Shown one piece after another: positions 22,293 to 29,296 of a DNA stretch of 49,496 nucleotides. A program made the position numbers and the translations under genes. Location of the stretch: the NCBI GenBank assembly GCA_029564765.1, contig JAKQPK010000060.1, positions 1 to 49,496 of the forward strand. The letters are read 5' to 3'. Source of the DNA: Candidatus Omnitrophota bacterium. GTDB lineage: Bacteria > Omnitrophota > Gorgyraeia > Zapsychrales > Aceulaceae. The notes below the pieces were generated by a model. It was given only the letters and a program-made list of their open reading frames with translations, had not been told where the DNA came from and did not search any database. Each line of letters opens with the position of its first letter. Within the stretch, counting starts at the first letter, position 1.

Positions 22293-24386
22293 CTAATAAG
22301 GCCGCTCCATAAAGTCATCCTGCGTTTCTCCGCCCTTCAACCCGATTCCGAACCAGAAAATGTTCCCTTTGCCCTCGCCCGCTGAAAGCATGTCCTTCGT
22401 AAAACCGCGCTTTTTCATGTAATCGATGAACTCGTTGCGTTTGACATAACGCAAGCCGTTATCTTTTGCCCACTGCTGAATGTCTTTAAGAATGAGGCTT
22501 GCCTGCGCTTTTAGATCGGTCCCCAGGACACAACGCTCTTCAATATAGTTGCCGATCAAATCGGACTCTTCCTGGTACTCGTTCGTTGCGGCAATGACCT
22601 TTTCCGGCCTGCCCAGACCGTCCTTTTGCCACATCCTGAAACCTTCAACGGCCCAGGCAAGAATGCCCTCGTATTCGGCCGCCAGCTTTTCGTCCAGCTT
22701 CGGGTCGCGCTCTTTGGGAGCGACAACCTTATCGAACGGAATGGTCACAATGCGCCGCCAGATCCCTTTATCTGTCCCTGAAATATTCGGTTTGTGGTTC
22801 GTTGCCAGAAAGATCTTGAACGTCGCGAAGAAATCGAAATATTCCCGGTGCAGAAATCGCGCGGAGATCGGGTCATCGCCTGTAAGCTGCTTGATCTGCG
22901 CTTCAGCAAGCGCCCTTGATTTACCGGATTCAAGCGACGTGACAAGCCTTGTCCCTTTGAGCCTTGCAATATCATTGGGTATGGAATCGTTATACTTCTC
23001 CATCAATGTGGATGACGGCGTGTTGATCGCGTAATCGCCGAGGATCTTGAAGACGTGTTTAAGGAACGTCGATTTGCCGTTCATCCCGACGCCGTAAAGG
23101 ATAAAAATGCACTGCTCTTTTATCGATCCCGAGAGCGAATATCCCACGGCTTTCTGCATGAACTCGACCAGCTGGGTATCTCCCAAGAATATCGACATCA
23201 AAAATCGCCGCCACTCCGGGCAGTCAGTCTCTTTCCTGTAATCGAACTCGACCCGGCGCGTGATCATGTCATCTTTGCTGTGGGGTCTTAGCTCTCCGGT
23301 CTCGAGGTTGAGCGTTCCGTTCATGCAGTTGAGCAGAAATATATCCCTGTCAAAATCTTCATTCTTGGCTGAAACGCCTTCGCTCCTGACCAGATTGATC
23401 ATCGCTTTGAGCCGCGCTTCCGATTCGCTCTTGACCGCATGCTTGAAAAGAAACTTGTCATTGCTGGCCTGCGCCATCTGGTACATCTGCTTGACGGTAT
23501 TCTTCGCGAGCTTTAGGATCCTGAACCTGTCATCCCTTTCCCATCTTGTGCCGTCCCAGATAAACCACCCGCCCAGGGCATCGCAGTATTTAATGTCCGC
23601 GCCGCATTTCTCAAAGAACAGGTTCGCGCTCCAGACATCCGTCAGCGGATCTTTCGCCTTATCGCCCGCGTTGTACCGCGACACGCTTTTCGCTATCGTT
23701 GAGACTTCTTTCTTCGGCAGGGGAGGAACGCACCGGGTATCATTGATGGCCTGAAGCGTGATATCGATCTGCGGATAGTCGAGGCCCATCTTGCGCAGCT
23801 TCACGCCCATGTGCATGAGCGTATCGTTGCGGTTCTCTTTGATCTTTGCCCCGCTGTCTGACAGGTCAACAACGGTCTTCTTTTCACTGAACAGGTCGAG
23901 CAGCCATTCCGGGGCATCGGCGACCATCGTCTCATCAGGATGGTGAGCCGCTTCCCATTCGTAGGAACGGCCGTCAATGGAACTGGGCGGACCGATAACG
24001 TACCCGCCGTCACCCCTCAAATCTATGCCCGGCCTCAACCCTGTTTTGCAGCCGACGCCTTCCGGAGGATAGCGGAAATAAATATGCCTTCCGCCGCTCG
24101 GCGTGAGAGCTTCGATTGTATGGGGCATCTCCCCGAATTCTTTTTCCAGGTCTTTGAGCGATTCATCCCCGCAAGCGCCGTTCTTGACGTCTATATCGAC
24201 AACGAAGATCCCGGAAACTTTCCCGGTCGCGATCCCGATATTCGAATGGTTCTCCGCGAACATCTTTCTGATGGCCGCTTCGTCATGCGACGCGTCCTTG
24301 AATCCGTGCTGCGTTAAAGGGATCTTCTTGTTGCATGGAAATACCGCCCAGCCTCTCCTGGCATAAATGATTGCCTGATCAAGCAT
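22293..24386 (-). CDS. Prim-pol / SF3 helicase replication protein
   Basis: 697 residues. Residues 1-165 are a bifunctional primase-polymerase domain with the metal motif VDIDVKNG (Asp64, Asp66), SGGRHIYFR and GYVIGPPSS. A D5-type region follows, and residues 430-445 (YGVGMNGKSTFLK) are the SF3/P4-type helicase Walker A, with arginine finger region near IWRRIVTIPF. It would prime and unwind phage DNA. It is the only replication protein seen here, so it may serve initiation too. It begins 57 bases after the preceding gene, with a hairpin in between. Confidence 0.95.
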   Translation of the reverse strand: MLDQAIIYARRGWAVFPCNKKIPLTQHGFKDASHDEAAIRKMFAENHSNIGIATGKVSGIFVVDIDVKNGACGDESLKDLEKEFGEMPHTIEALTPSGGRHIYFRYPPEGVGCKTGLRPGIDLRGDGGYVIGPPSSIDGRSYEWEAAHHPDETMVADAPEWLLDLFSEKKTVVDLSDSGAKIKENRNDTLMHMGVKLRKMGLDYPQIDITLQAINDTRCVPPLPKKEVSTIAKSVSRYNAGDKAKDPLTDVWSANLFFEKCGADIKYCDALGGWFIWDGTRWERDDRFRILKLAKNTVKQMYQMAQASNDKFLFKHAVKSESEARLKAMINLVRSEGVSAKNEDFDRDIFLLNCMNGTLNLETGELRPHSKDDMITRRVEFDYRKETDCPEWRRFLMSIFLGDTQLVEFMQKAVGYSLSGSIKEQCIFILYGVGMNGKSTFLKHVFKILGDYAINTPSSTLMEKYNDSIPNDIARLKGTRLVTSLESGKSRALAEAQIKQLTGDDPISARFLHREYFDFFATFKIFLATNHKPNISGTDKGIWRRIVTIPFDKVVAPKERDPKLDEKLAAEYEGILAWAVEGFRMWQKDGLGRPEKVIAATNEYQEESDLIGNYIEERCVLGTDLKAQASLILKDIQQWAKDNGLRYVKRNEFIDYMKKRGFTKDMLSAGEGKGNIFWFGIGLKGGETQDDFMERPY

Positions 24387-24407
24387 GTACCGACCTCAAT
24401 ATGTAGA

Positions 24408-24436
24408 AAGGGGGACGGCAAAACGCCGCCCCCCTT
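24408..24436 (-). terminator. Strong GC hairpin between early gene and replication gene
   Basis: On the minus strand AAGGGGG and CCCCCTT plus CGGC/GCCG arms form an 11-pair stem with one mismatch and a short GTTTT loop, followed by TCTAC rather than a T-run. It lies 22 bases before the replication gene ATG. An RNA processing or partial termination role is more likely than full stop. Confidence 0.5.
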
Positions 24437-24443
24437 ATGATCT

Positions 24444-25172
24444 TTAATACGGTCTCTTTTCCCTTGAGTCATCCTGCGCATCCTCCTCGTGGACCTGGAT
24501 CGCATCCACCTTCGATGCGAAATCCTTCCAGAGCCGCTCGCCGACCGCGTACTCTTCAGGCTTCGCATCGCCTGCTGGCGTGACCTTTAACACCGCGTAA
24601 GTCGCGATGTCGTTGGTCTCCATCTGCGAGACAAGTTTGTACCTGCGGGAGAACATATCCCCGCCGCAGAACTTTGCGAGGGACAGAAGGTTCTTCCCTG
24701 CCCGGTAACTTGTCTTTGAGAAACTCACGATGATCGGCATGGGAACGCCCGGAAAGTAAGAAAAGAAGTTGATGAAGGTCGTCGCCAGCGGCTTTTCGCC
24801 ATTGGGGCCGAACCTCGCCTCTTCCTTGACCTTCGGGTCCAGCGGATCGGTTGACTTCCAGATGACCGCCCCGGGATCGAAATCGGGGTTGAAATTCGGA
24901 TCGTCCTTGCTCCGCGGATTGAAACGGATATAATTCTTGAACGTAAAGACCGGGATAAAATCTCCGGGCAGAACTTCTTTGGTAAGGGAGTTGATGATCG
25001 ACCCCACCTTGATGCCTTCCAACCCCTCGGTCAGCTCGGGCGAAAGCGCCTGGATCAGCTTCGCGCGCGGAATGATCAGGTCTTCCCGATCAACCCCGCC
25101 TTCAAAACCTCTCTGAACGCCCTCCGCCTGCATTAACGCGCCGCTTTGAACTTTTTCGATTTCCTGTGACAT
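24444..25172 (-). CDS. Phage early protein, possible ssDNA-binding protein
   Basis: 242 residues. The start has QRGFEGGVDREDLIIPRAKLIQALSPELTEG, a pattern common in phage early proteins beside replication and nuclease genes; the middle (FYSFSKTSYRAGKNL region) is beta-rich and the end is acidic (EEDAQDDSREKRPY), as in many SSB-like proteins with acidic tails. No catalytic motif. AAAGGAGG precedes the ATG. A single-strand DNA-binding role is inferred from the layout and neighbours only. Confidence 0.6.
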   Translation of the reverse strand: MSQEIEKVQSGALMQAEGVQRGFEGGVDREDLIIPRAKLIQALSPELTEGLEGIKVGSIINSLTKEVLPGDFIPVFTFKNYIRFNPRSKDDPNFNPDFDPGAVIWKSTDPLDPKVKEEARFGPNGEKPLATTFINFFSYFPGVPMPIIVSFSKTSYRAGKNLLSLAKFCGGDMFSRRYKLVSQMETNDIATYAVLKVTPAGDAKPEEYAVGERLWKDFASKVDAIQVHEEDAQDDSREKRPY

Positions 25173-25184
25173 AGCCTGCCTCCT

Positions 25185-25586
25185 TTATGAATAGAGCCTG
25201 ATTGACGGTTTAAGGTAATAACTGACGAACTCCGGGACTTCCGCTCCGGTCTCTATGCACTCGCTCGTGAAACTCGAGAGGCTCTGGGGCAGGACCGTTG
25301 TCTTGATAAGATCCTCTCTGCCCTGTTCCTTCAAAAATTCGAACAGGCGCTCCATATTTTCCTCTTTGCAGCTTGCATAGAGTCTCGGCTTCTGGATCTG
25401 CGCGTAACCGATGCCCTCATACTTGGCAGTAGCTACCGCAGAATTCGATTCCATGAACTCAATTAAAGCGAACTCGGTCTTTTCGTATTCCTCCTGCGCC
25501 AGCTTCAGCGATTCCTTGATAGCGTCCCGCTTTTCTTTGGCGCATTTGAACTGCAAGACCAAAGTCCTTTCTGCAGCTTTTTCCAT
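25185..25586 (-). CDS. Early phage coiled-coil protein, unknown
   Basis: 133 residues. The first 50 residues form a helix likely to coil (AKEKRDAIKESLKLAQEEYE), followed by a compact domain that ends EVPEFVSYYLKPSIRLYS, a phrase I associate with small phage early proteins of unknown role. AAAGGAGGAG precedes the ATG at 25586. It lies 12 bases from its neighbour in the early operon. Confidence 0.7.
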   Translation of the reverse strand: MEKAAERTLVLQFKCAKEKRDAIKESLKLAQEEYEKTEFALIEFMESNSAVATAKYEGIGYAQIQKPRLYASCKEENMERLFEFLKEQGREDLIKTTVLPQSLSSFTSECIETGAEVPEFVSYYLKPSIRLYS

Positions 25587-25598
25587 CGAACTCCTCCT

Positions 25599-25745
25599 TT
25601 ATTCGGTAAAGTCTTTTTCCGTAATCTTCATGCTGTTGTAGCCGTTGCCTTTGACAGGCACGACGACATAATGCACGCCGCTTTCATCCAGAACGATCTG
25701 GGTGATCTTGACTGGCACTGTGATCTTGTCTCCGATCTTCAACAT
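25599..25745 (-). CDS. 48-residue early protein, beta-rich
   Basis: The ATG at 25745 has a near-ideal AAGGAGGTGGGAACA leader, so the protein is the 48-residue MLKIGDKITVPVKITQ form, not the longer open frame. Small and beta-rich, with a pattern like a single SH3/OB-type sheet. The start lies inside the end of the VRR-NUC gene. Function unknown. Confidence 0.65.
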   Translation of the reverse strand: MLKIGDKITVPVKITQIVLDESGVHYVVVPVKGNGYNSMKITEKDFTE

Positions 25746-26046
25746 TGTTCCCACCTCCTTCCCGGGTAATAAAGTTTCTGACTTCTTCAACGCTTCGGCA
25801 GACCTTGACTCTTCCACCTGCCTTTCGAATTTCTCGCATGACGTATTCCTGAATGGGAGTAGCCTTGTTAGAATTGACTTTAAGCTCGACCGCATAGAAC
25901 ATTCCCTCCTTGCAGATGATCAGATCCGGTATCCCGGCGGTGAACCTGTCAGCGCTTTTATAGAACCACGCCGACGGCAGCTCGCGCCGCAGATAATCAA
26001 TGACCTGATTTTTTAGTTTTGTTTCTGACAATCGCGTAAACCGCAT
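25684..26046 (-). CDS. VRR-NUC nuclease
   Basis: 120 residues. The core GIPDLIICKEGMFYAVELK (residues 38-56) gives the PD-(D/E)xK motif with Asp41 and Glu54-x-Lys56, and TPIQEYVMREIRKAGGRV is the conserved end of the VRR-NUC fold. It overlaps the SNF2 gene start region by 50 bases and, at its end, the 48-residue gene. VRR-NUC domains commonly pair with SNF2-type helicases in phages. Probably a structure-selective nuclease in phage DNA metabolism. Confidence 0.9.
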   Translation of the reverse strand: MRFTRLSETKLKNQVIDYLRRELPSAWFYKSADRFTAGIPDLIICKEGMFYAVELKVNSNKATPIQEYVMREIRKAGGRVKVCRSVEEVRNFITREGGGNNVEDRRQDHSASQDHPDRSG

Positions 26047-27418
26047 CCTGCAACCCCTGCTTCTTCTGAAGCACTTTCACAAGTTCCTCATCGATCGTTT
26101 CCCTGGCGACCATATAGATATAAAGACAGCTGTTTCTCTGGCCGATCCTGTGGATCCGGTCCCGCGCCTGGGCGTGCGCTTCATAGGAATAATCGAGGCT
26201 GTAAAAGACCATCGTCTTGCAGCTGACGAATGTCAGGCCGTGGGCCGCTGACCGAGGATGCGCTATGAGATACCTGACGGATCCGCTCTTGAACCTGTTG
26301 ATCGATTCGTCCCGGTCTTTCGTGCCTGAATAAAGCGTCGTGACCTGGTCCGCTCCGTACTTTTCCGAGATCATCTTTTCGATGACTCGGACTTCTTCGT
26401 GGAACTGCACCCAGATGATCACCTGCTGGCTTCCCAGTTCTTCCAGAATCTCCTCAAGCTCCTTGAGCTTTGACGGCCTGTCGATCGACACCGCTTCGCC
26501 GCTTTCTGAATAAAAGAACCCGGATGTCGCCTGACGCAGCTTCATTAATTTGGCGAGGACAACCTGCGCCGCGATCTCATGCCCTTCGATCTCCGTGATC
26601 AGGAAATCCCTCATCTCCTCATATGCCGTCCATTCTTTGGCGCTGAGTTCAACCTCTCGCACCTCGTCGATCTTCTCGGGCAGGTCCAGCGCCTCGCTCT
26701 TCTTCACCCAGTGCGTCACCGGGCTTACCTCTTCCATGAGCCTCCTGCGGTTCTCGGCCGTTATCGTGTACTTCCACCCCTGGCTCAAGATCTCCCGCAT
26801 CTCGTGCTTGCTCACGAACTGCCCGTTCAAATACTTCCGCTCGCCGTACCGCTCAAGATGAAAATAGGAGTTTCGGAAGGCATAGAAGGACTTGTGCAGA
26901 AGATACGGGCTGACAAACCTGATCTGCCCCCACAGCTCTGCCTCGCTGTTAGGCATCGGAGTGCCGGAAGCGATAATCCTGTACCTGAAGTATTCAGTCA
27001 GTTCCAGGAGCGTCTTTGTGGTCACGCTCTTGTTGTTCTTGAGGCGCGAACTTTCATCAAGGACGCACATGAACGAATTGCCAAACACATGACTCATGAC
27101 TTTCGGAAGATACTTCTTTGATATGAGCGCCTCGTAATTGACGATGATGATGTCCGGCTTCTCGTTCTTGATCTGCTTGAGAGGCATGGACGAAAACTCG
27201 GTGAACTTGCGGATATCCTCGCCCCATGCTGAATTGACCAGGGACAGAGGACAAACGACAAGGAGCCTCAAGCCCGGATTGACCTGTCTGTACCTCTTAA
27301 ATATTTCGAGGCATGTCCTTGTCTTCCCCAGGCCGGGATCGTGGAAAAGGGCGCAGCATCCGTTATTCCTGACCGCGATCTCGACCGCATCACTCTGGTG
27401 TTTAAACAGACTTTGCAT
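25997..27418 (-). CDS. SNF2-family DNA-dependent ATPase
   Basis: 473 residues. Motif I is DPGLGKT (27-33), motif II DESS (121-124), motif III SGTPMPN; the C-terminal lobe ends with DRIHRIGQ (motif VI). It lacks extra domains, so it is a minimal phage SNF2 translocase, likely remodelling or displacing proteins from DNA together with the adjoining VRR-NUC nuclease. GAGG lies six bases before the ATG at 27418. It overlaps the small gene ahead of it by 17 bases. Confidence 0.95.
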   Translation of the reverse strand: MQSLFKHQSDAVEIAVRNNGCCALFHDPGLGKTRTCLEIFKRYRQVNPGLRLLVVCPLSLVNSAWGEDIRKFTEFSSMPLKQIKNEKPDIIIVNYEALISKKYLPKVMSHVFGNSFMCVLDESSRLKNNKSVTTKTLLELTEYFRYRIIASGTPMPNSEAELWGQIRFVSPYLLHKSFYAFRNSYFHLERYGERKYLNGQFVSKHEMREILSQGWKYTITAENRRRLMEEVSPVTHWVKKSEALDLPEKIDEVREVELSAKEWTAYEEMRDFLITEIEGHEIAAQVVLAKLMKLRQATSGFFYSESGEAVSIDRPSKLKELEEILEELGSQQVIIWVQFHEEVRVIEKMISEKYGADQVTTLYSGTKDRDESINRFKSGSVRYLIAHPRSAAHGLTFVSCKTMVFYSLDYSYEAHAQARDRIHRIGQRNSCLYIYMVARETIDEELVKVLQKKQGLQDAVYAIVRNKTKKSGH

Positions 27419-27518
27419 TTTTCCTCTTTCCGCACGGCCTGTTTGCCTGGACCAGCTTCTGGCGGTTGTACCAGCTCAAATTTTTGTAGATCTCCTTGAG
27501 ACCCTTCTGGACTTTCAC
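27402..27518 (-). CDS. 38-residue basic protein
   Basis: A GTG at 27518 overlaps the stop of the preceding gene (GTGA) and has AAGGAG nine bases upstream. The product (KVQKGLKEIYKNLSWYNRQ at its start, RPCGKRKNAKSV at its end) is strongly basic. It fits the gap between the 91-residue gene and SNF2 exactly. Possibly a small DNA-binding or inhibitor protein; no family recognised. Confidence 0.5.
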   Translation of the reverse strand: MKVQKGLKEIYKNLSWYNRQKLVQANRPCGKRKNAKSV

Positions 27519-27790
27519 GGCTTCGGCTCCTTCTTGACGCGTTCTACGCTGAAATTCCGTTCGCCGATGAACTTGATCATCAGCCCTGTGAAGACTTCAG
27601 CGATGTGCTCGCCAACCGGCCCCGAAACGTCGATCGCGACCTTGTCATCCGCTGCCAGATATGCGGCGTTAAGCCTGACTTTGGCCGCTCCGAAGGTGCA
27701 TTCAGCCGAAAGGACCGCGAAGGCGATCTGCTCTTCGATGAACTCCCGGCTGACCTGCTTTTTGAATATGAACTTGCAAACTTCTGACAT
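27515..27790 (-). CDS. Small early protein, unknown
   Basis: 91 residues, alpha/beta, with ECTFGAAKVRLNAAYLA in the middle and a basic tail (VERVKKEPKP). AGGAG precedes the ATG at 27790. It is the first gene after one copy of the phage control element (27807-27842), so it probably heads the early operon down to the replication genes. Function unknown. Confidence 0.7.
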   Translation of the reverse strand: MSEVCKFIFKKQVSREFIEEQIAFAVLSAECTFGAAKVRLNAAYLAADDKVAIDVSGPVGEHIAEVFTGLMIKFIGERNFSVERVKKEPKP

Positions 27791-27806
27791 CGCTTTTCTC
27801 CTCTGT

Positions 27807-27842
27807 GGCGTACATACAGGAAATTCTTCAAAAGTGTCGCGA
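27807..27842 (-). promoter_or_regulatory. Copy of the phage control arm upstream of early operon
   Basis: This 36-base sequence is identical to 28770-28805. On the minus strand it gives TCGCGACA, 13 bases, then TCCTGTATGTACGC, placed 17 bases before the ATG of the 91-residue gene. GCGACA and TATGTA, 18 bases apart, could be -35 and -10 boxes. It lacks the second half of the palindrome. Confidence 0.75.
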
Positions 27843-27849
27843 ACTATTT

Positions 27850-28428
27850 TTAGAAATATTCATTCAGCTTTTTCTTCTGAAAAACCTCTTTGATGCGCTC
27901 GATTTCTCTATAAACATTCGAACGGTGAAGGCTTAAGACCTCACCAGCTTCAGGAACGCTCAACCCTTCATCCTTTAAAAGCCGACAGAGCTCCCTCTGT
28001 CTTGGAGTCAAACTTTTAATTGTGTTGGAAATATCAATCGAAAGTTCTGCGTGGACACGCAGATCAATGGCATGGTTCTGATCGTCAGCAAGAATGTCTA
28101 ATAAGGAAGAGGCATCTTCCTCATCTGATAATGGCTGGTTAAGAGAAATTGATTCAAAAGCGACTTTGCGTTTATCTGTTAAAAGACTTTCGATAATGTT
28201 TCGTAAATTGCGCTTAAGAACCCTGGACATATAAGTCTGTTTTGAAGCGCCCGCAGCAGGGTCGTAACCATCTTTTACGGAAGACCAAAACAACAAACTC
28301 TCTTGAAGCAAATCATCGAAATCTTCGCGAGCCAAGCACTTCCAGTTCCTCTTATGCTCATCAACAATATTCTTTGCGACACCGACTTCCCAATCCTCGA
28401 ACAACCCCCTGTAACTTGATCTCTTCAT
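27850..28428 (-). CDS. Phage sigma-70-family factor
   Basis: 192 residues. Residues 33-80 match sigma region 2 (EDFDDLLQESLLFWSSV, then SRVLKRNLRNII); residues 138-185 match region 4, with LTPRQRELCRLLKDEGLSV and HRSNVYREIERI as the helix-turn-helix. Regions 1 and 3 are absent, so it is compact like ECF-type factors. It lies between the two copies of the control element, which may be its target promoters. Its SD lies in a hairpin (28430-28462), suggesting controlled translation. AAAGG/GAGGTG precedes ATG 28428. Confidence 0.85.
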   Translation of the reverse strand: MKRSSYRGLFEDWEVGVAKNIVDEHKRNWKCLAREDFDDLLQESLLFWSSVKDGYDPAAGASKQTYMSRVLKRNLRNIIESLLTDKRKVAFESISLNQPLSDEEDASSLLDILADDQNHAIDLRVHAELSIDISNTIKSLTPRQRELCRLLKDEGLSVPEAGEVLSLHRSNVYREIERIKEVFQKKKLNEYF

Positions 28429-28429
28429 A

Positions 28430-28462
28430 AGACACCTCGCCTTTCTTTTTTTTGAGGTGTCT
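28430..28462 (-). promoter_or_regulatory. Hairpin covering the ribosome site of the sigma gene
   Basis: On the minus strand AGACACCTC and GAGGTGTCT (nine perfect pairs) flank a 15-base A-rich loop. The 3' arm holds GAGGTG, the SD of the sigma gene, and ends one base before its ATG. The 5' arm thus acts as an anti-SD. It may be a translational switch or, as DNA, an operator. Confidence 0.7.
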
Positions 28463-28507
28463 CAAATGGGGGGATAAATAAAGGATAGGGCTTTTGAGGC
28501 CCTTACA

Positions 28508-28531
28508 AAATCACGGAGGAATCCGTGATTT
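28508..28531 (-). terminator. Perfect 10-bp hairpin after the first leftward gene
   Basis: AAATCACGGA and TCCGTGATTT are separated by four bases. On the minus strand the 3' side reads TTTTGT. It overlaps the stop of the 74-residue gene, so that gene may form a separate short transcript, with the sigma gene having its own start or depending on read-through. Confidence 0.65.
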
Positions 28532-28754
28532 AAGTTTTCCGACGAGGCGCAACCTTGGAGATGTCAACTGCCCCGCTGAATTCCTCTTCTGTCGGCTCTC
28601 TTCCGAGAATCCCGGTCAGGACCTGGAAAACCGCTTTTGAGATGGCTTCGTAGTGAATGGCTCTCTCTGTTGCGGACACTGGCTTGTCCGGGTACACGGC
28701 TGTGAACCTGTCCCCGAATTTTTCCTGAACGTTTTGAGCGATCTTTTTTCCCAT
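28530..28754 (-). CDS. Small phage protein next to control region, unknown
   Basis: 74 residues, basic and helical, with TERAIHYEAISKAVFQVLTG near residue 29 and a basic end. GGGAGTTAAGG precedes the ATG at 28754, which lies 15 bases from the control arm. As the first gene under that promoter it could be a regulator, but no helix-turn-helix is clear. It ends in a perfect hairpin terminator. Confidence 0.65.
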   Translation of the reverse strand: MGKKIAQNVQEKFGDRFTAVYPDKPVSATERAIHYEAISKAVFQVLTGILGREPTEEEFSGAVDISKVAPRRKT

Positions 28755-28770
28755 GCCTTAACTCCCTGGG

Positions 28771-28834
28771 GCGTACATACAGGAAATTCTTCAAAAGTGT
28801 CGCGACATAAATTAAAAAAATCCTGTATATACGC
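28771..28834. promoter_or_regulatory. 64-bp dyad: divergent phage promoters/operator
   Basis: Layout on the plus strand: GCGTACATACAGGA, 13 bases, palindrome TGTCGCGACA (28798-28807), 13 bases, TCCTGTATATACGC. The two arms are inverted copies with one mismatch, and both spacers are 13 bases. Each strand therefore reads TCGCGACA-N13-TCCTGTATRTACGC, with GCGACA and TATRTA 18 bases apart as candidate -35 and -10. Left arm leads to the lytic-type genes, right arm to the HTH and integrase genes. Confidence 0.78.
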
Positions 28835-28906
28835 AGCAGAGGGCGCCTGCCCAAAGAGAGCAAAAAATAGGTGTCATTTATGGGCAAAAAAGGATATAAT
28901 TTAACT

Positions 28907-29296
28907 ATGAAAAACAAAGACGCCCGGTCGCTTCCGCCGGACAAACAGGAAGACATCAGAAAGAAAGCGGTTCACGCGGTTTTAAAAGACGGCAAGACCC
29001 GGGCCGAAACCGCGAAGGCTTTCGGCGTGAGCCGCCAGAGGGTTGAACTGTGGGTCAAAGAATACAGGAAAGGCGGAATGACCGCCTTGCGCTCCGGCAA
29101 ACGCGGTCGTCCGGCAGGAGGCGCACTCTCCCCTGCCCAGTCAGCCAAGATCACAGCGATCCTGAAAGACACACCCGGCCCGGTAACAAGGAAAGCCGCT
29201 GCTGAGCTAATTAAACATGAACTGAATATCGAGGTTTCGGTATGGACCGCCGGAAGGTATCTGGCGCGGTGGGGATTAAAGAGGAGGAAAACATGA
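28907..29296 (+). CDS. IS630-like helix-turn-helix protein without transposase domain
   Basis: 129 residues with two helix-turn-helix units in the IS630/Tc1 order: residues 20-55 (TRAETAKAFGVSRQRVELWV), then a GRP linker, and residues 75-120 (AAAELIKHELNIEVSVW then AGRYLARWGLKRR). The DDE catalytic domain is missing, and the frame closes with TGA overlapping the integrase ATG (ATGA). It is thus a free DNA-binding protein coupled to the integrase. It could be the repressor at the 64-bp dyad or a recombination directionality factor. An earlier ATG at 28880 with AGGTG upstream is the alternative start. Confidence 0.8.
   Translation: MKNKDARSLPPDKQEDIRKKAVHAVLKDGKTRAETAKAFGVSRQRVELWVKEYRKGGMTALRSGKRGRPAGGALSPAQSAKITAILKDTPGPVTRKAAAELIKHELNIEVSVWTAGRYLARWGLKRRKT

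Noticed and set aside
27850-28428. A LuxR-type regulator because of the C-terminal helix-turn-helix
   Set aside because: The N-terminal half matches sigma region 2, and region 4 is of the sigma type, so a sigma factor is the better call.
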